Below are positions 52,659 to 60,826 of a stretch of 64,000 nt of DNA, piece by piece (the stretch's first letter is position 1; each line of letters begins with the position of its first letter). Both the position numbers and the translations under genes were made by a program. The stretch comes from Lachnospiraceae bacterium (GTDB taxonomy: Bacteria > Bacillota > Clostridia > Lachnospirales > Lachnospiraceae), in the NCBI GenBank assembly GCA_017621075.1, contig JAGATV010000041.1:1-64000 (forward strand), in the 5' to 3' direction. The notes under the pieces were generated by a model that was not told where the DNA came from, made no database searches, and was given only the letters and a program-made list of their open reading frames with translations.

Positions 52659-52834
52659 TTACTGTTTTACAGGCTTTCCGTCAACACAGCCGTTAAAATC
52701 TGACCGGAATAAGGACTCGCCGTCCAACTCCACGCCCCTTAGGCCGCCGGAAAAAGAACATGCCTGACAGGTATCTGAACCGGGATTGGCTTCCGTCCTG
52801 CCGAAACGGCATCTTTCCTTCTGTACTCTTTCAT
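52659..52834 (-). pseudogene. cryptic cysteine-containing reading frame, probably frameshifted
   Basis: On the minus strand an ATG at 52834 has GAGGA upstream, but its frame (MKEYRRKDAV) ends after 31 codons with no sense. A frame shifted by one base reads CRFGRTEANPGSDTCQACSF, then SGGLRGVELDGESLFRSDFN and GCVDGKPVKQ, 50 codons with protein-like composition and four cysteines. That frame has no start codon. A -1 shift around 52813 would join MKEYRRK to it. It may be a damaged small gene or one with programmed slippage. It lies between the promoter at 52891-52919 and the precursor-like gene. Confidence 0.35.
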
Positions 52835-52890
52835 AATAGTATCCTCATGCACAGAGATAATCCATCATGTATCATCTCTATACAAAAATA

Positions 52891-52919
52891 ATTGTATTCC
52901 CTTGCATACCGTTTGTCAA
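52891..52919 (-). promoter_or_regulatory. promoter of the precursor-like gene
   Basis: On the minus strand TTGACA (52914-52919) and TACAAT (52891-52896) are 17 bases apart. The transcript would begin near 52884 and form an AGAGATGAT/ATTATCTCT hairpin at its start before reaching the small cysteine frame and the 142-residue gene. Confidence 0.7.
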
Positions 52920-52926
52920 TAATGTT

Positions 52927-53718
52927 TTACTGTTTTTTCCATAATCTGAGCTGTTTTATGAGCCGCCCGCGCTGTCCCGCTTTCCGAAAGACCTCCCATG
53001 CGGATACCTTGCGGATCTTGCGGTTGTTATCCAGGAAGCGAAAAAGCGTGATGACCCACAGTACAGGCCACCACAGGAAACACTTTCCAGCCCTGGGAAA
53101 GTTCAGATGCATCTGATAGTGAAAGCCTCTGACATAATCCTGTATGCTGCTGCTCCTGAGGGCTACCATGCGCTCCTTCCCGGATTTACCGAATTCCTCC
53201 GCCTCAAGGATCTCCCGCATGAACTCCTCCTCTTCACAAATCTCCTCTGCCACAAGCAGGTCCATGGCGTCCTTTGAAAGCCCCAGGTAACGAAAGCAGG
53301 TCCGGGTCACCATATCCGAGAAGCCCCTTAGGCCGCTCTCCTCCACCATGGACAGATAAAGCTCCCTCTGCTGCCCATCCACATCGCGGTTCCAGAACAC
53401 CACCCAGTCGCACAAAAGTTTCAACCCAAAGCCGGACCTTAAGAAATGCTGCAGCATGTGAAGCAGAAGCTCATATGCGTGATAGCCGTCCTGCAATACG
53501 GGAAGTGTGACTCCCATCCGTTGTGCCCGGCAGATCTGCTTCCCGCACTCAGGGATCTTCTCCTCCAGATAACGGTTCATCTTCTGATTGTCAAAAGGCT
53601 CCGCCAGCATGGTATGCAGTTCCACCTCGATCCCCTCGGGGGAACAGAATACTACATGATGAAGCGAGGGCTGTCGTTCCTTTACCCGGCACCCTGAAGC
53701 CTTCAGGATGTCACAGCA
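52927..53718 (-). pseudogene. C-terminal part of a nucleotidyltransferase, cut off by an in-frame TAG
   Basis: This stretch continues the frame of the gene at 53719-55725 past a TAG, with no further stop until 52927. It encodes CCDILKASGCRVKERQPSLH, then the MLAEPFD, QDGYHAYELLLHMLQHFL and KLLCDWVVF segments of the uncharacterised nucleotidyltransferase family PF14907 (NTP_transf_5). A GTG at 53625 has GAGGGG upstream and could reinitiate a 232-residue piece. The clean continuation implies a recent nonsense change, a sequencing error, or readthrough. Confidence 0.7.
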
Positions 53719-55725
53719 CTATTCAAGCCTTTCCGGGGCAAGGAGCAGCAGATCCACGTCCCCGGACTTGCGGTATTCCGGAACAGGATAAAAACCGGCT
53801 GTGGCCGCCCCCTTCAACAGGACTACCGGAATCTGTGCCTCCTTCAGCCTGTCGGTCAAAAACTTGCTCAAGAATAACAGACGATAGCTTTGTTTTGCAG
53901 CTTTTACCGCAGCATTCCGCACAGTCTCTCTGACTGCCCCGGGAACGGCATCCTCTGCCCGCTCTCCGGCCAGGGGCTCATACAGCAGTGCCAGCACATT
54001 GTGACGCTTTGCCATGTCCGCAAGCAAAAACCAGTCAGGGGATGTCTCCTCCCCCAAAGCCGGCGCCTCACCCTGTCGGCAGCCCGTAAGCGATTCCTTT
54101 AAAAGGGCCAGCAGCTTTTTCTCTTCCGGGGCAAACCCCTCCGAAGCAGATCCTGAACTGCTCTTTTCCCATGCTTTACAGCCCTTCCTGTTGGCATACC
54201 ACTTTTGAAGGAGCATGACTGCTTTTCTGTACAACAGTCGAAATTCCCGGGTCCTCAAATAGAGTACCAGATAGACCGCATTGGTGATGGCAAAGCAGAG
54301 AAGGAACCTGAGGACACACACCACCAAAGGGTTGCCCACCACTCTCCTGCAGAGCAGATCCTCCCCCCACCAAAGCAGGAAGGTCACTGATGCGTACAGA
54401 AAATATTTCAGGAAATAAGAAACGGAAGATACCTTTAATCTATGCTTATACAGCATGTAAGGTTCCACCCAAAGGGAGGTGGTCACCGTACTGACCAGGG
54501 TTCCCAGGAATACGCCCACAGTTCCCAGATACCTGCCCAGGATCAGGGATACCACCAGATTTACCATCGCCTCTGCCAGGGACTTGTAGCGGTCGTACCA
54601 GAACAGGCCCATGGAGTCTCTGAATACCAGGGTCGCCTGGCGCATTCCCGTGAGATAAAAATTCAGGCACAGCACTAACGTCACGCTCTTTGGAAAGACA
54701 TACTGCTCCCCGAAGCTCATGCCCACAAACGTATCCAGGACCTGGTACAGGCAGATCGCAGCCAGACCGTACACCCACTGTCCTATAAAGAAAGAGGCCT
54801 CGAATATCCTGCGTATCCTCTCCTTGCTCTCTCCCACACCCATATTGCCCACACTGGCCGTGATGCCTTGGAACATCTGGTTCAGCACCTGCCTGACAGA
54901 GCCGATGATCAGGAAATAGTTGGAATATTTTCCTACGCTCAGCGTGCCCACCAGAGCCGACAGCAAAAGATTGTCGGTATTGTTCACCATCACATTGCCG
55001 ACCTTGTGCATCATCATGGCACGCATATTCTGAAAGATACTCTTTTTCTCCTCCCCGGAGAGGGGCTTGACCTCTTTGTCTTTCAGGTAGGGATACATCC
55101 TGTCCGCCTTCCCGGAGATCCCTAAGTTGCACAGAAGCGTACAACCGATCAGCAAAGACAGGTACAGCATGTAATTTCCCGTGGTCAGCAACACGATGAT
55201 CTGCAGCGTGTTCTGGATCACCAGAAAGACGGTATTGTAAAGGACACTGATATAACTGAGCTGATGGGCTTCGATCAGAGTCTTTTTGTAGATCATCAGA
55301 TAAGACACTGCCGAATTGGCCAGGTACATGATATAGATCAGGGTAAGATGCTCTACATCCGGCTGGTCCTTGATCAGCACATCCAGGAAGGGAATGACCA
55401 GTGCGCCCGCCGTAAGTACCAGGCCTGCCACAATATGATAGAATCTCTTATACAAAAGCATCAGCGACTTCTGTTTCTCGATATCCTTTTCGGCAATGGG
55501 CTTATACAGGGCATAATTGATGGCTGTCCCTATGCCCAGCTCCGACAGCGCCAGCACATTCAGGATATCCGTGAACAATCCGTTGATGCCCACATAATCC
55601 TCGCTCAGGGTATGTGTAAATACGACTCGGGATACAAATCCCAGCAATATGGCAATGATCCTGCCGGTTATCGCCACCGTGGTATTGCGCGCCGAGTACT
55701 CCGTTCTGCTCTTTTCGGCCACCAT
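53719..55725 (-). CDS. polysaccharide flippase fused to the N-terminal part of a nucleotidyltransferase
   Basis: Residues 1-490 form a Wzx-like flippase with about twelve to fourteen helices (ITGRIIAILLGFVSRVVFTH, GINGLFTDILNVLALSELGI), which would move lipid-linked sugars across the membrane. From about residue 510 the sequence changes to a nucleotidyltransferase (PEEKKLLALLKESL, IPVVLLKGAATAGFY, KSGDVDLLLLAPERLE) and is then cut by a TAG. The metal-binding GDVDLL aspartates are retained. GGAGGAAGT precedes the ATG at 55725. The flippase half looks complete. Fusion of these two families is unusual. Confidence 0.8.
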   Translation of the reverse strand: MVAEKSRTEYSARNTTVAITGRIIAILLGFVSRVVFTHTLSEDYVGINGLFTDILNVLALSELGIGTAINYALYKPIAEKDIEKQKSLMLLYKRFYHIVAGLVLTAGALVIPFLDVLIKDQPDVEHLTLIYIMYLANSAVSYLMIYKKTLIEAHQLSYISVLYNTVFLVIQNTLQIIVLLTTGNYMLYLSLLIGCTLLCNLGISGKADRMYPYLKDKEVKPLSGEEKKSIFQNMRAMMMHKVGNVMVNNTDNLLLSALVGTLSVGKYSNYFLIIGSVRQVLNQMFQGITASVGNMGVGESKERIRRIFEASFFIGQWVYGLAAICLYQVLDTFVGMSFGEQYVFPKSVTLVLCLNFYLTGMRQATLVFRDSMGLFWYDRYKSLAEAMVNLVVSLILGRYLGTVGVFLGTLVSTVTTSLWVEPYMLYKHRLKVSSVSYFLKYFLYASVTFLLWWGEDLLCRRVVGNPLVVCVLRFLLCFAITNAVYLVLYLRTREFRLLYRKAVMLLQKWYANRKGCKAWEKSSSGSASEGFAPEEKKLLALLKESLTGCRQGEAPALGEETSPDWFLLADMAKRHNVLALLYEPLAGERAEDAVPGAVRETVRNAAVKAAKQSYRLLFLSKFLTDRLKEAQIPVVLLKGAATAGFYPVPEYRKSGDVDLLLLAPERLE

Positions 55726-55738
55726 ACTTCCTCCAAAA

Positions 55739-56743
55739 TTATATGCGTTCAAAAGAGGACTTTTCCGGCATGATCTGCCGGAATGCATCCAGGAGTTTCT
55801 CCTTTATGTCCTCTGCCCCCAAAGATGCCGGCCCGTCATTCAGGCAGACTACATTGCACTTACCCTTCCGTATGGTCCGGTACATTTCAGGACGGTCCTC
55901 CATGATGTTAAAATAGCGGAAATCCCGCTGGATATTCTTTGCCTTGAAATTGCCGGAAAGCTTCTGCCATTCCCGGAACAGATAGGGCGTCACATCCGTA
56001 TTGCTGCGAAAACGGTTTCCCGACACCTCCGTAAGCAGCGTCTCCTCCTTCTCCCAGATTTCCCGGAAGGTGCTCTTCAAAAAGGCAGAAGGCCCATGTA
56101 CAGTGTAAAATCCCGTGTACAGCGGAAATGCCAGCTCCAGCATATTGTAGAAGAAATACAGGGGCGGATAGCCGATCTTAAAATAATTGCCCGGCTGTCT
56201 CTTTACATTTTCCCTCTTATCAAAATACTTGCACAGCACCAGGGAATTGTTGAGATACAGATGGGACATCACCGGATTGGCAGGATTGGCTACCACCGGC
56301 TGGAATGCCAGCATATCGTTGGGCCTGTCCCCGGTGAAGAAATCCTCCGGCTTCACATTCCGGATCAGGTACATGTCATCATTGAAGTACACAAAACGCT
56401 CCGACAGCCCCTCGATCCTGTGCAGATACAGTTCCAGCACGTTGCTGTTGAAAGTGGGCAAAAACTGTTCCGGAATATAATCCTCATGTCTTACGATATG
56501 AAGCTTGGGATGATCCGTATCCAGCCACTTGGGAAGGTGTCCCCATGTGATCAGGTGCACCTTTCTCACCCACGGTGCATACTGCTCCACTCCTCTGAAC
56601 CAATATTTCAAAAGCCCCCAGTCCCTGTAGCGTTCCTCGCTGTCATCCGTCTCTTTTGTCCGGCTGTATTCTGCTTTCTGTCTGCGCCAGTTCTCATCGG
56701 AACCATCCACCCAGGTCACCACAAAATCGATTCCTTCCGTCAC
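55739..56743 (-). CDS. Stealth-family sugar-phosphate transferase
   Basis: A 334-residue cytoplasmic enzyme of the Stealth/capsule phosphotransferase family, which joins hexose-1-phosphate units in capsules and teichoic-acid-like polymers. Conserved regions CR1 (IDFVVTWVDGSDENWRRQ), CR2 (NSNVLELYLHRIEGLSERFV, then YFNDDMYLI), CR3 (HGPSAFLKSTFREIW) and CR4 (CNVVCLNDGP) are all present. Its GTG start overlaps the preceding stop by four bases. It lies in a polysaccharide cluster with a flippase, so cell-surface phosphoglycan synthesis is likely. Confidence 0.9.
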   Translation of the reverse strand: MTEGIDFVVTWVDGSDENWRRQKAEYSRTKETDDSEERYRDWGLLKYWFRGVEQYAPWVRKVHLITWGHLPKWLDTDHPKLHIVRHEDYIPEQFLPTFNSNVLELYLHRIEGLSERFVYFNDDMYLIRNVKPEDFFTGDRPNDMLAFQPVVANPANPVMSHLYLNNSLVLCKYFDKRENVKRQPGNYFKIGYPPLYFFYNMLELAFPLYTGFYTVHGPSAFLKSTFREIWEKEETLLTEVSGNRFRSNTDVTPYLFREWQKLSGNFKAKNIQRDFRYFNIMEDRPEMYRTIRKGKCNVVCLNDGPASLGAEDIKEKLLDAFRQIMPEKSSFERI

Positions 56744-58257
56744 CGCTCATGCTCCTCTCCTGTCACTTTGTCCCAAAATGTTCCTCTCAGAGTCTTTGTG
56801 GATGCCAGCTCCACAGTCCCCAACAGATACCCGTACCTGTCTGCTTCCTGCTCATTTGCAAGCAGGATCTGTTCGCCGGTATCCGGGTCTCGGATCGTAA
56901 AGTATATCCTTGCCGTTCCCGGAAGCTGTCCCTTTAAGGAAATATCGGCATGCAGGCTTTGGGTCTGCTCTGCCTCTGTTCCACCGGCCAGATCCCGGAT
57001 ATCCCCCTCCACAGGGTAACAGAAAACCTGTCCCGTATCCTCCCTGTACAGGACTGCCCACACATCCTTTTCATAATATACCGGGGCAAATCCCACATTT
57101 TGCAGTTCAACGTCCACGGAAAGACTGTCTTTCTCCAAATCATATGTGAGGACGGTATCACGGATCAGCAGTCGATAGCCCAGATGCCGCTCTACATAAG
57201 TCAGCCCGTCCATTTTGTCAAAACAGCCCTCCTCCGACACAGTGGAGGCCGCCCATTTATCCAAAACCTTAGTGTCAAAATCCCTGTTGATATAGGTCAC
57301 ATGCATCCTGGACATATCCTGAATGGCATTTTCCAGATCATTGTAGGGATTATCCGTCATGACTTCCCCGCCTATGGGCACCAGCTTACACAATTCTTCC
57401 TGAAATGCCAGTTCTTCCTCCCTGTTCCAATAGGTGAAAAGGCCATGTTCGGCAGCGGTACGGTCCCCGTAAGTCCCATAATCGCTCCAGCTCCCAAGCA
57501 TCCCGTCATTATAAAGCCCCAGCCTGGAAGCAAGATTTTCGTCCCCCCGGGCTACAGCTTTGGGGTCCCCGCATCCTGTGATGATGCGCCACTGCATGGG
57601 CATGCGGACAGAGAAAAACATCCCGTCCCCCGAAGCGTCCTCCAGTGCCTCTGCCAAAGCCTGCAATTCCTCCGGCGAAAGATACCTGGTGCCGTTCATC
57701 TCTCCCCAGTTGCCGACAAACAGCCCCTGAAGGGCATAGATCCGGCTGCTGTGTTCTTTCAGCACGGGTCCCACCTGTCTGATATGCTCCAAAATAATAT
57801 CCAGGCTCTCCGGTTCATACTGCTCATTCTCACCGTTCCAGTCGTAGAGAAAACGCACGATGAGTTTCTTGTCCACAGCCTCATAAGCATCAAACAGCGC
57901 CTCCAGATTGGCAAGCCCCCTGTCCGAAATGGGGCCCTCTCTAAAATACTGGAGATTGATCTCCACCAGGGTCAGGGTGGTCTCATGATCCCTGCAATAC
58001 CGCTTTGCCACATTCTCCCTAAAATCGGTCTCCTCATCCGTGATGCGAAAGCCATGCATATGATAAAACCCGCGCTCCGGATTGCGAAGTTCCCTGGCAG
58101 ATTCCGTAAATTGCTCACTCTGGATACGGACATCTCCGTGGCCTCTTTCCTCCAGCCAAAGCTTTTCGCCCCACACAAAGGCGGCTGCCCCCGCAACCAG
58201 AAGGACCAATATCAAAAGCCCCAGGACCGTTCCCGGCCTTATTCCTTTTCGTTTCAT
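56740..58257 (-). CDS. secreted DUF4874/DUF4832 protein, copy 1
   Basis: A 505-residue protein with one N-terminal membrane helix (VLGLLILVLLVAGAAAFVWG). DUF4874 follows with NPERGFYHMHGFRITDEE and LVEINLQYF, then a TIM-barrel-like region with GNWGEMNGTRY and the C-terminal DUF4832 (VTYINRDFDTKVLDKW, HLGYRLLIRD). The folds suggest a glycoside hydrolase or carbohydrate-binding protein, but no activity is established that I know of. GCAGGAGGA precedes the ATG. A paralogue lies at 60827-62140, separated by one membrane protein gene. Confidence 0.85.
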   Translation of the reverse strand: MKRKGIRPGTVLGLLILVLLVAGAAAFVWGEKLWLEERGHGDVRIQSEQFTESARELRNPERGFYHMHGFRITDEETDFRENVAKRYCRDHETTLTLVEINLQYFREGPISDRGLANLEALFDAYEAVDKKLIVRFLYDWNGENEQYEPESLDIILEHIRQVGPVLKEHSSRIYALQGLFVGNWGEMNGTRYLSPEELQALAEALEDASGDGMFFSVRMPMQWRIITGCGDPKAVARGDENLASRLGLYNDGMLGSWSDYGTYGDRTAAEHGLFTYWNREEELAFQEELCKLVPIGGEVMTDNPYNDLENAIQDMSRMHVTYINRDFDTKVLDKWAASTVSEEGCFDKMDGLTYVERHLGYRLLIRDTVLTYDLEKDSLSVDVELQNVGFAPVYYEKDVWAVLYREDTGQVFCYPVEGDIRDLAGGTEAEQTQSLHADISLKGQLPGTARIYFTIRDPDTGEQILLANEQEADRYGYLLGTVELASTKTLRGTFWDKVTGEEHER

Positions 58258-58282
58258 CGTTGTCCTCCTGCGACAGGGTTTG

Positions 58283-60814
58283 CTACCAGATACTCAGCTC
58301 ATAGAGCTTTGACGGATTCTGGCAGAAATAGTAACATACAAAATCATCATCTTCATAATATATGTGCAGTTCATTGGGATAGAGCCTGTCAAATTCCTTT
58401 ACCCACTCATTTACCCTGGATTCCACATAAGTGCGCATGGTCAGATTGGAGTAGGACTTGGAGGAATTGCTGAACCACTTGGGCCCTTCCTCTGAAAGCC
58501 GGCTGGAAATCTTGGAAGCTGTAATGTCCGGGCACTGACTCACATAAGAGCTGTAATACTTGGTGTATTTTTCCCGGGCAAGCCAGTCAGGTCCCTCAAA
58601 GAAATGGCTCTGGGCATACTGAATGGGCTTTTTTTCAATATAGATGAACACATACTCCGTGGGGAGAGTGTAACTCTTCCTCTGACTTTCATTTGCAAAA
58701 TTGGCCAGTTCCTCATGCCGTCCGTCCTCGATGACCTGATAGATCTCATCCGTGGTGGAGACAATGGTGTAACTGTACCGGGGCAGCGTATCGATAATGG
58801 ACTGTGTGGTCATCACAGCTGCGTTATAACGGGTAAGCTCATAGTACAGGTATCCGTGAAAGGTGCCGGTCAGGATGGTTCCCAGATAGATAAAGGCAAC
58901 CCCGGCAGCCGACAAAAAGGCCATGGATCTTGAACTCATCCGAACATGCAGCAGGGAAAACACCAGATCCACCGGCACTGCCATCATGGCAAGGATCAGC
59001 ATTTGCTCTGTGGAACACAGTCTGGACCCGGCGATCAGGGAAGGCAGTCCAAGACTGCTGGCACAATACATCATCATAAAGATCACCGACGCCAGCGTAA
59101 TGGACAGATAACCGTCAAAACATCCCAAATCTATCTTGTCCGCCTGCTCCTTTTTTTGCAGCTTACACACCAGCTTTAAAAGAACCAGCACCACCTTGGA
59201 CACCGCCCACAAAAGCAGGGCCAGCGCCGTAAATCTCACGATCCATTCCGCCCGCTCCTTGCGGTACAGGGTCACATAACCTTTTTTGTAGACGGCCTCT
59301 GCCTTTTCCTCCACAAACTGCTTTATCCCGGAAAGCAGGGGCTCCTTGGGGATTTCCTGCTGTACGGTTTCCTGCGGTGTGGTATCCTGTTGTGTGACAG
59401 GCGCCGGGGATTGTGCCGTGCTGCCGGTCTCCCCGGTATCCTTTTTATCCTGTTTGACCGTCATGGTCACACCACCCACCACCTTGGTCTGAGTGTTTTC
59501 CGTGTCCACCGTATTGCCGGACTCTCCATCCGTACCGTTGATGACATTCACCGCCCATCCGATGGAACCCTGAAAGGGGATGCCGGAGGCCAACGCCCCC
59601 ATCATGGGAAGAACGGCTATCATGACTCCCAGAATCGCTGCTGCCACCAGAGGCACGAACCTTTTGCGGTCAAGCACCCGGTGCAGGATGGCAGGGACAA
59701 ACGCCAGGCACAGGAAAAATGCCATGATCGTAGGATAAAAATGGATAGTGAGGGATGCCGCCAGCGCCAGCATGAACACCAACAGGTTTTCATCCCAGTA
59801 TCCTTTTGTATACTGTACCGGAAGGGGCTCCACCTCAATATCTCTAAGGCTTTCCGGCAGTTTTTTCCTGCGGTAGCCTTCCGTGAGTTTTTGCAGGTAT
59901 GTGGACGGGCGCAGCAGATCCCGCGGAATCCTCTGACTGCTGCGGGAATACCGCACCAGAAATGCCCCACACAAAAACAGGGTGTACAGGCCGAACTCCT
60001 GGGGCAGGGACCACTGCAGCCTGGACATACTGTATATCTCGTTGATACATACCAGATCCACCGTCAAAAAGGCTGTCAGCACAAACATGGGCGTATAGCG
60101 GAAGCGGAAGATTTCCCTCATCAGGATATAAGCCGACAAAAGAAAGATCAGACTGTGGACTCCCGCCAAAAACAGCATCCCGCTGTAGATACTGATGCCA
60201 AACAACATGTGCAGGCAGTACACAAAACAGTGCATGGCCTCCGGATAGACACCGGCAGAAAAGATCTGCCCCTGGGTCAAACCGTAGATCCAGGCACTAT
60301 GGGGATACATATCACCAAATCCGTAAGAATAATCCTGGAACGCACCGTAAGTAAAATAGATCATTCCGTAAAGCAGTATGATGCCAAGCAGCCCATATTC
60401 CCACCAGTGGGACTGCATGGCCCTGTTTAAAACTTCCCACACACGGCAGACTCCTCTTTTCAGAGCCTTACAGGTATTCAGCAAAAAGAGCTTATGCCCG
60501 TAGGTCCCCGTGACGATACGCTTGAAATTTTTGCGCTCCCGCTCCCCAAACCGGATACTGCGGGCCGCAGACAGTAGGAATGTCCCGTAAAAGATCAGCC
60601 GGATCACCCACGGATTCAAAATGTGCAAAAGCCCCAAAAGCAATACTACGGTGTTGACCAACACCACCTGCACGGTTACGCAGAAGGAGAAACGGAATGT
60701 CTTGGACTTTCCGCCCAGGTATCTCCTGAAGACCACCGAAGGCCATACGAACATTATGAACAGATATCCCAGGAACACCTTACTATATTCAAGTGCCCAA
60801 TATAATGTAATCAC
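58283..60814 (-). CDS. large polytopic membrane protein (glycosyltransferase-C-like)
   Basis: An 843-residue protein with about twelve to fourteen membrane helices, an interrupting Thr/Gln-rich loop (around residues 430-490) and a 190-residue extracytoplasmic C-terminal domain rich in Tyr and Ser. Features such as FGDMYPHSAWIYGLTQGQIF near residue 165 and GVYPEAMHCFVYCLHMLFG resemble GT-C glycosyltransferases that use lipid-linked sugars. I cannot assign a family with certainty. AAGGAGG is 7 bases before the GTG. It lies between the two DUF4874/DUF4832 genes, so it probably builds or transfers the same surface glycan. Confidence 0.65.
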   Translation of the reverse strand: MITLYWALEYSKVFLGYLFIMFVWPSVVFRRYLGGKSKTFRFSFCVTVQVVLVNTVVLLLGLLHILNPWVIRLIFYGTFLLSAARSIRFGERERKNFKRIVTGTYGHKLFLLNTCKALKRGVCRVWEVLNRAMQSHWWEYGLLGIILLYGMIYFTYGAFQDYSYGFGDMYPHSAWIYGLTQGQIFSAGVYPEAMHCFVYCLHMLFGISIYSGMLFLAGVHSLIFLLSAYILMREIFRFRYTPMFVLTAFLTVDLVCINEIYSMSRLQWSLPQEFGLYTLFLCGAFLVRYSRSSQRIPRDLLRPSTYLQKLTEGYRRKKLPESLRDIEVEPLPVQYTKGYWDENLLVFMLALAASLTIHFYPTIMAFFLCLAFVPAILHRVLDRKRFVPLVAAAILGVMIAVLPMMGALASGIPFQGSIGWAVNVINGTDGESGNTVDTENTQTKVVGGVTMTVKQDKKDTGETGSTAQSPAPVTQQDTTPQETVQQEIPKEPLLSGIKQFVEEKAEAVYKKGYVTLYRKERAEWIVRFTALALLLWAVSKVVLVLLKLVCKLQKKEQADKIDLGCFDGYLSITLASVIFMMMYCASSLGLPSLIAGSRLCSTEQMLILAMMAVPVDLVFSLLHVRMSSRSMAFLSAAGVAFIYLGTILTGTFHGYLYYELTRYNAAVMTTQSIIDTLPRYSYTIVSTTDEIYQVIEDGRHEELANFANESQRKSYTLPTEYVFIYIEKKPIQYAQSHFFEGPDWLAREKYTKYYSSYVSQCPDITASKISSRLSEEGPKWFSNSSKSYSNLTMRTYVESRVNEWVKEFDRLYPNELHIYYEDDDFVCYYFCQNPSKLYELSIW

Positions 60815-60826
60815 TTCTACTCCTCC

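Noticed and set aside
53719-53721. TAG decoded as pyrrolysine
   Set aside because: No pyrrolysine genes are in the window and the enzyme family does not use it; mutation or error is simpler.
48564-55725. Standard lasso-peptide cluster
   Set aside because: No asparagine-synthetase-like cyclase or transglutaminase-type leader protease is present, and the candidate substrate is 142 residues long.
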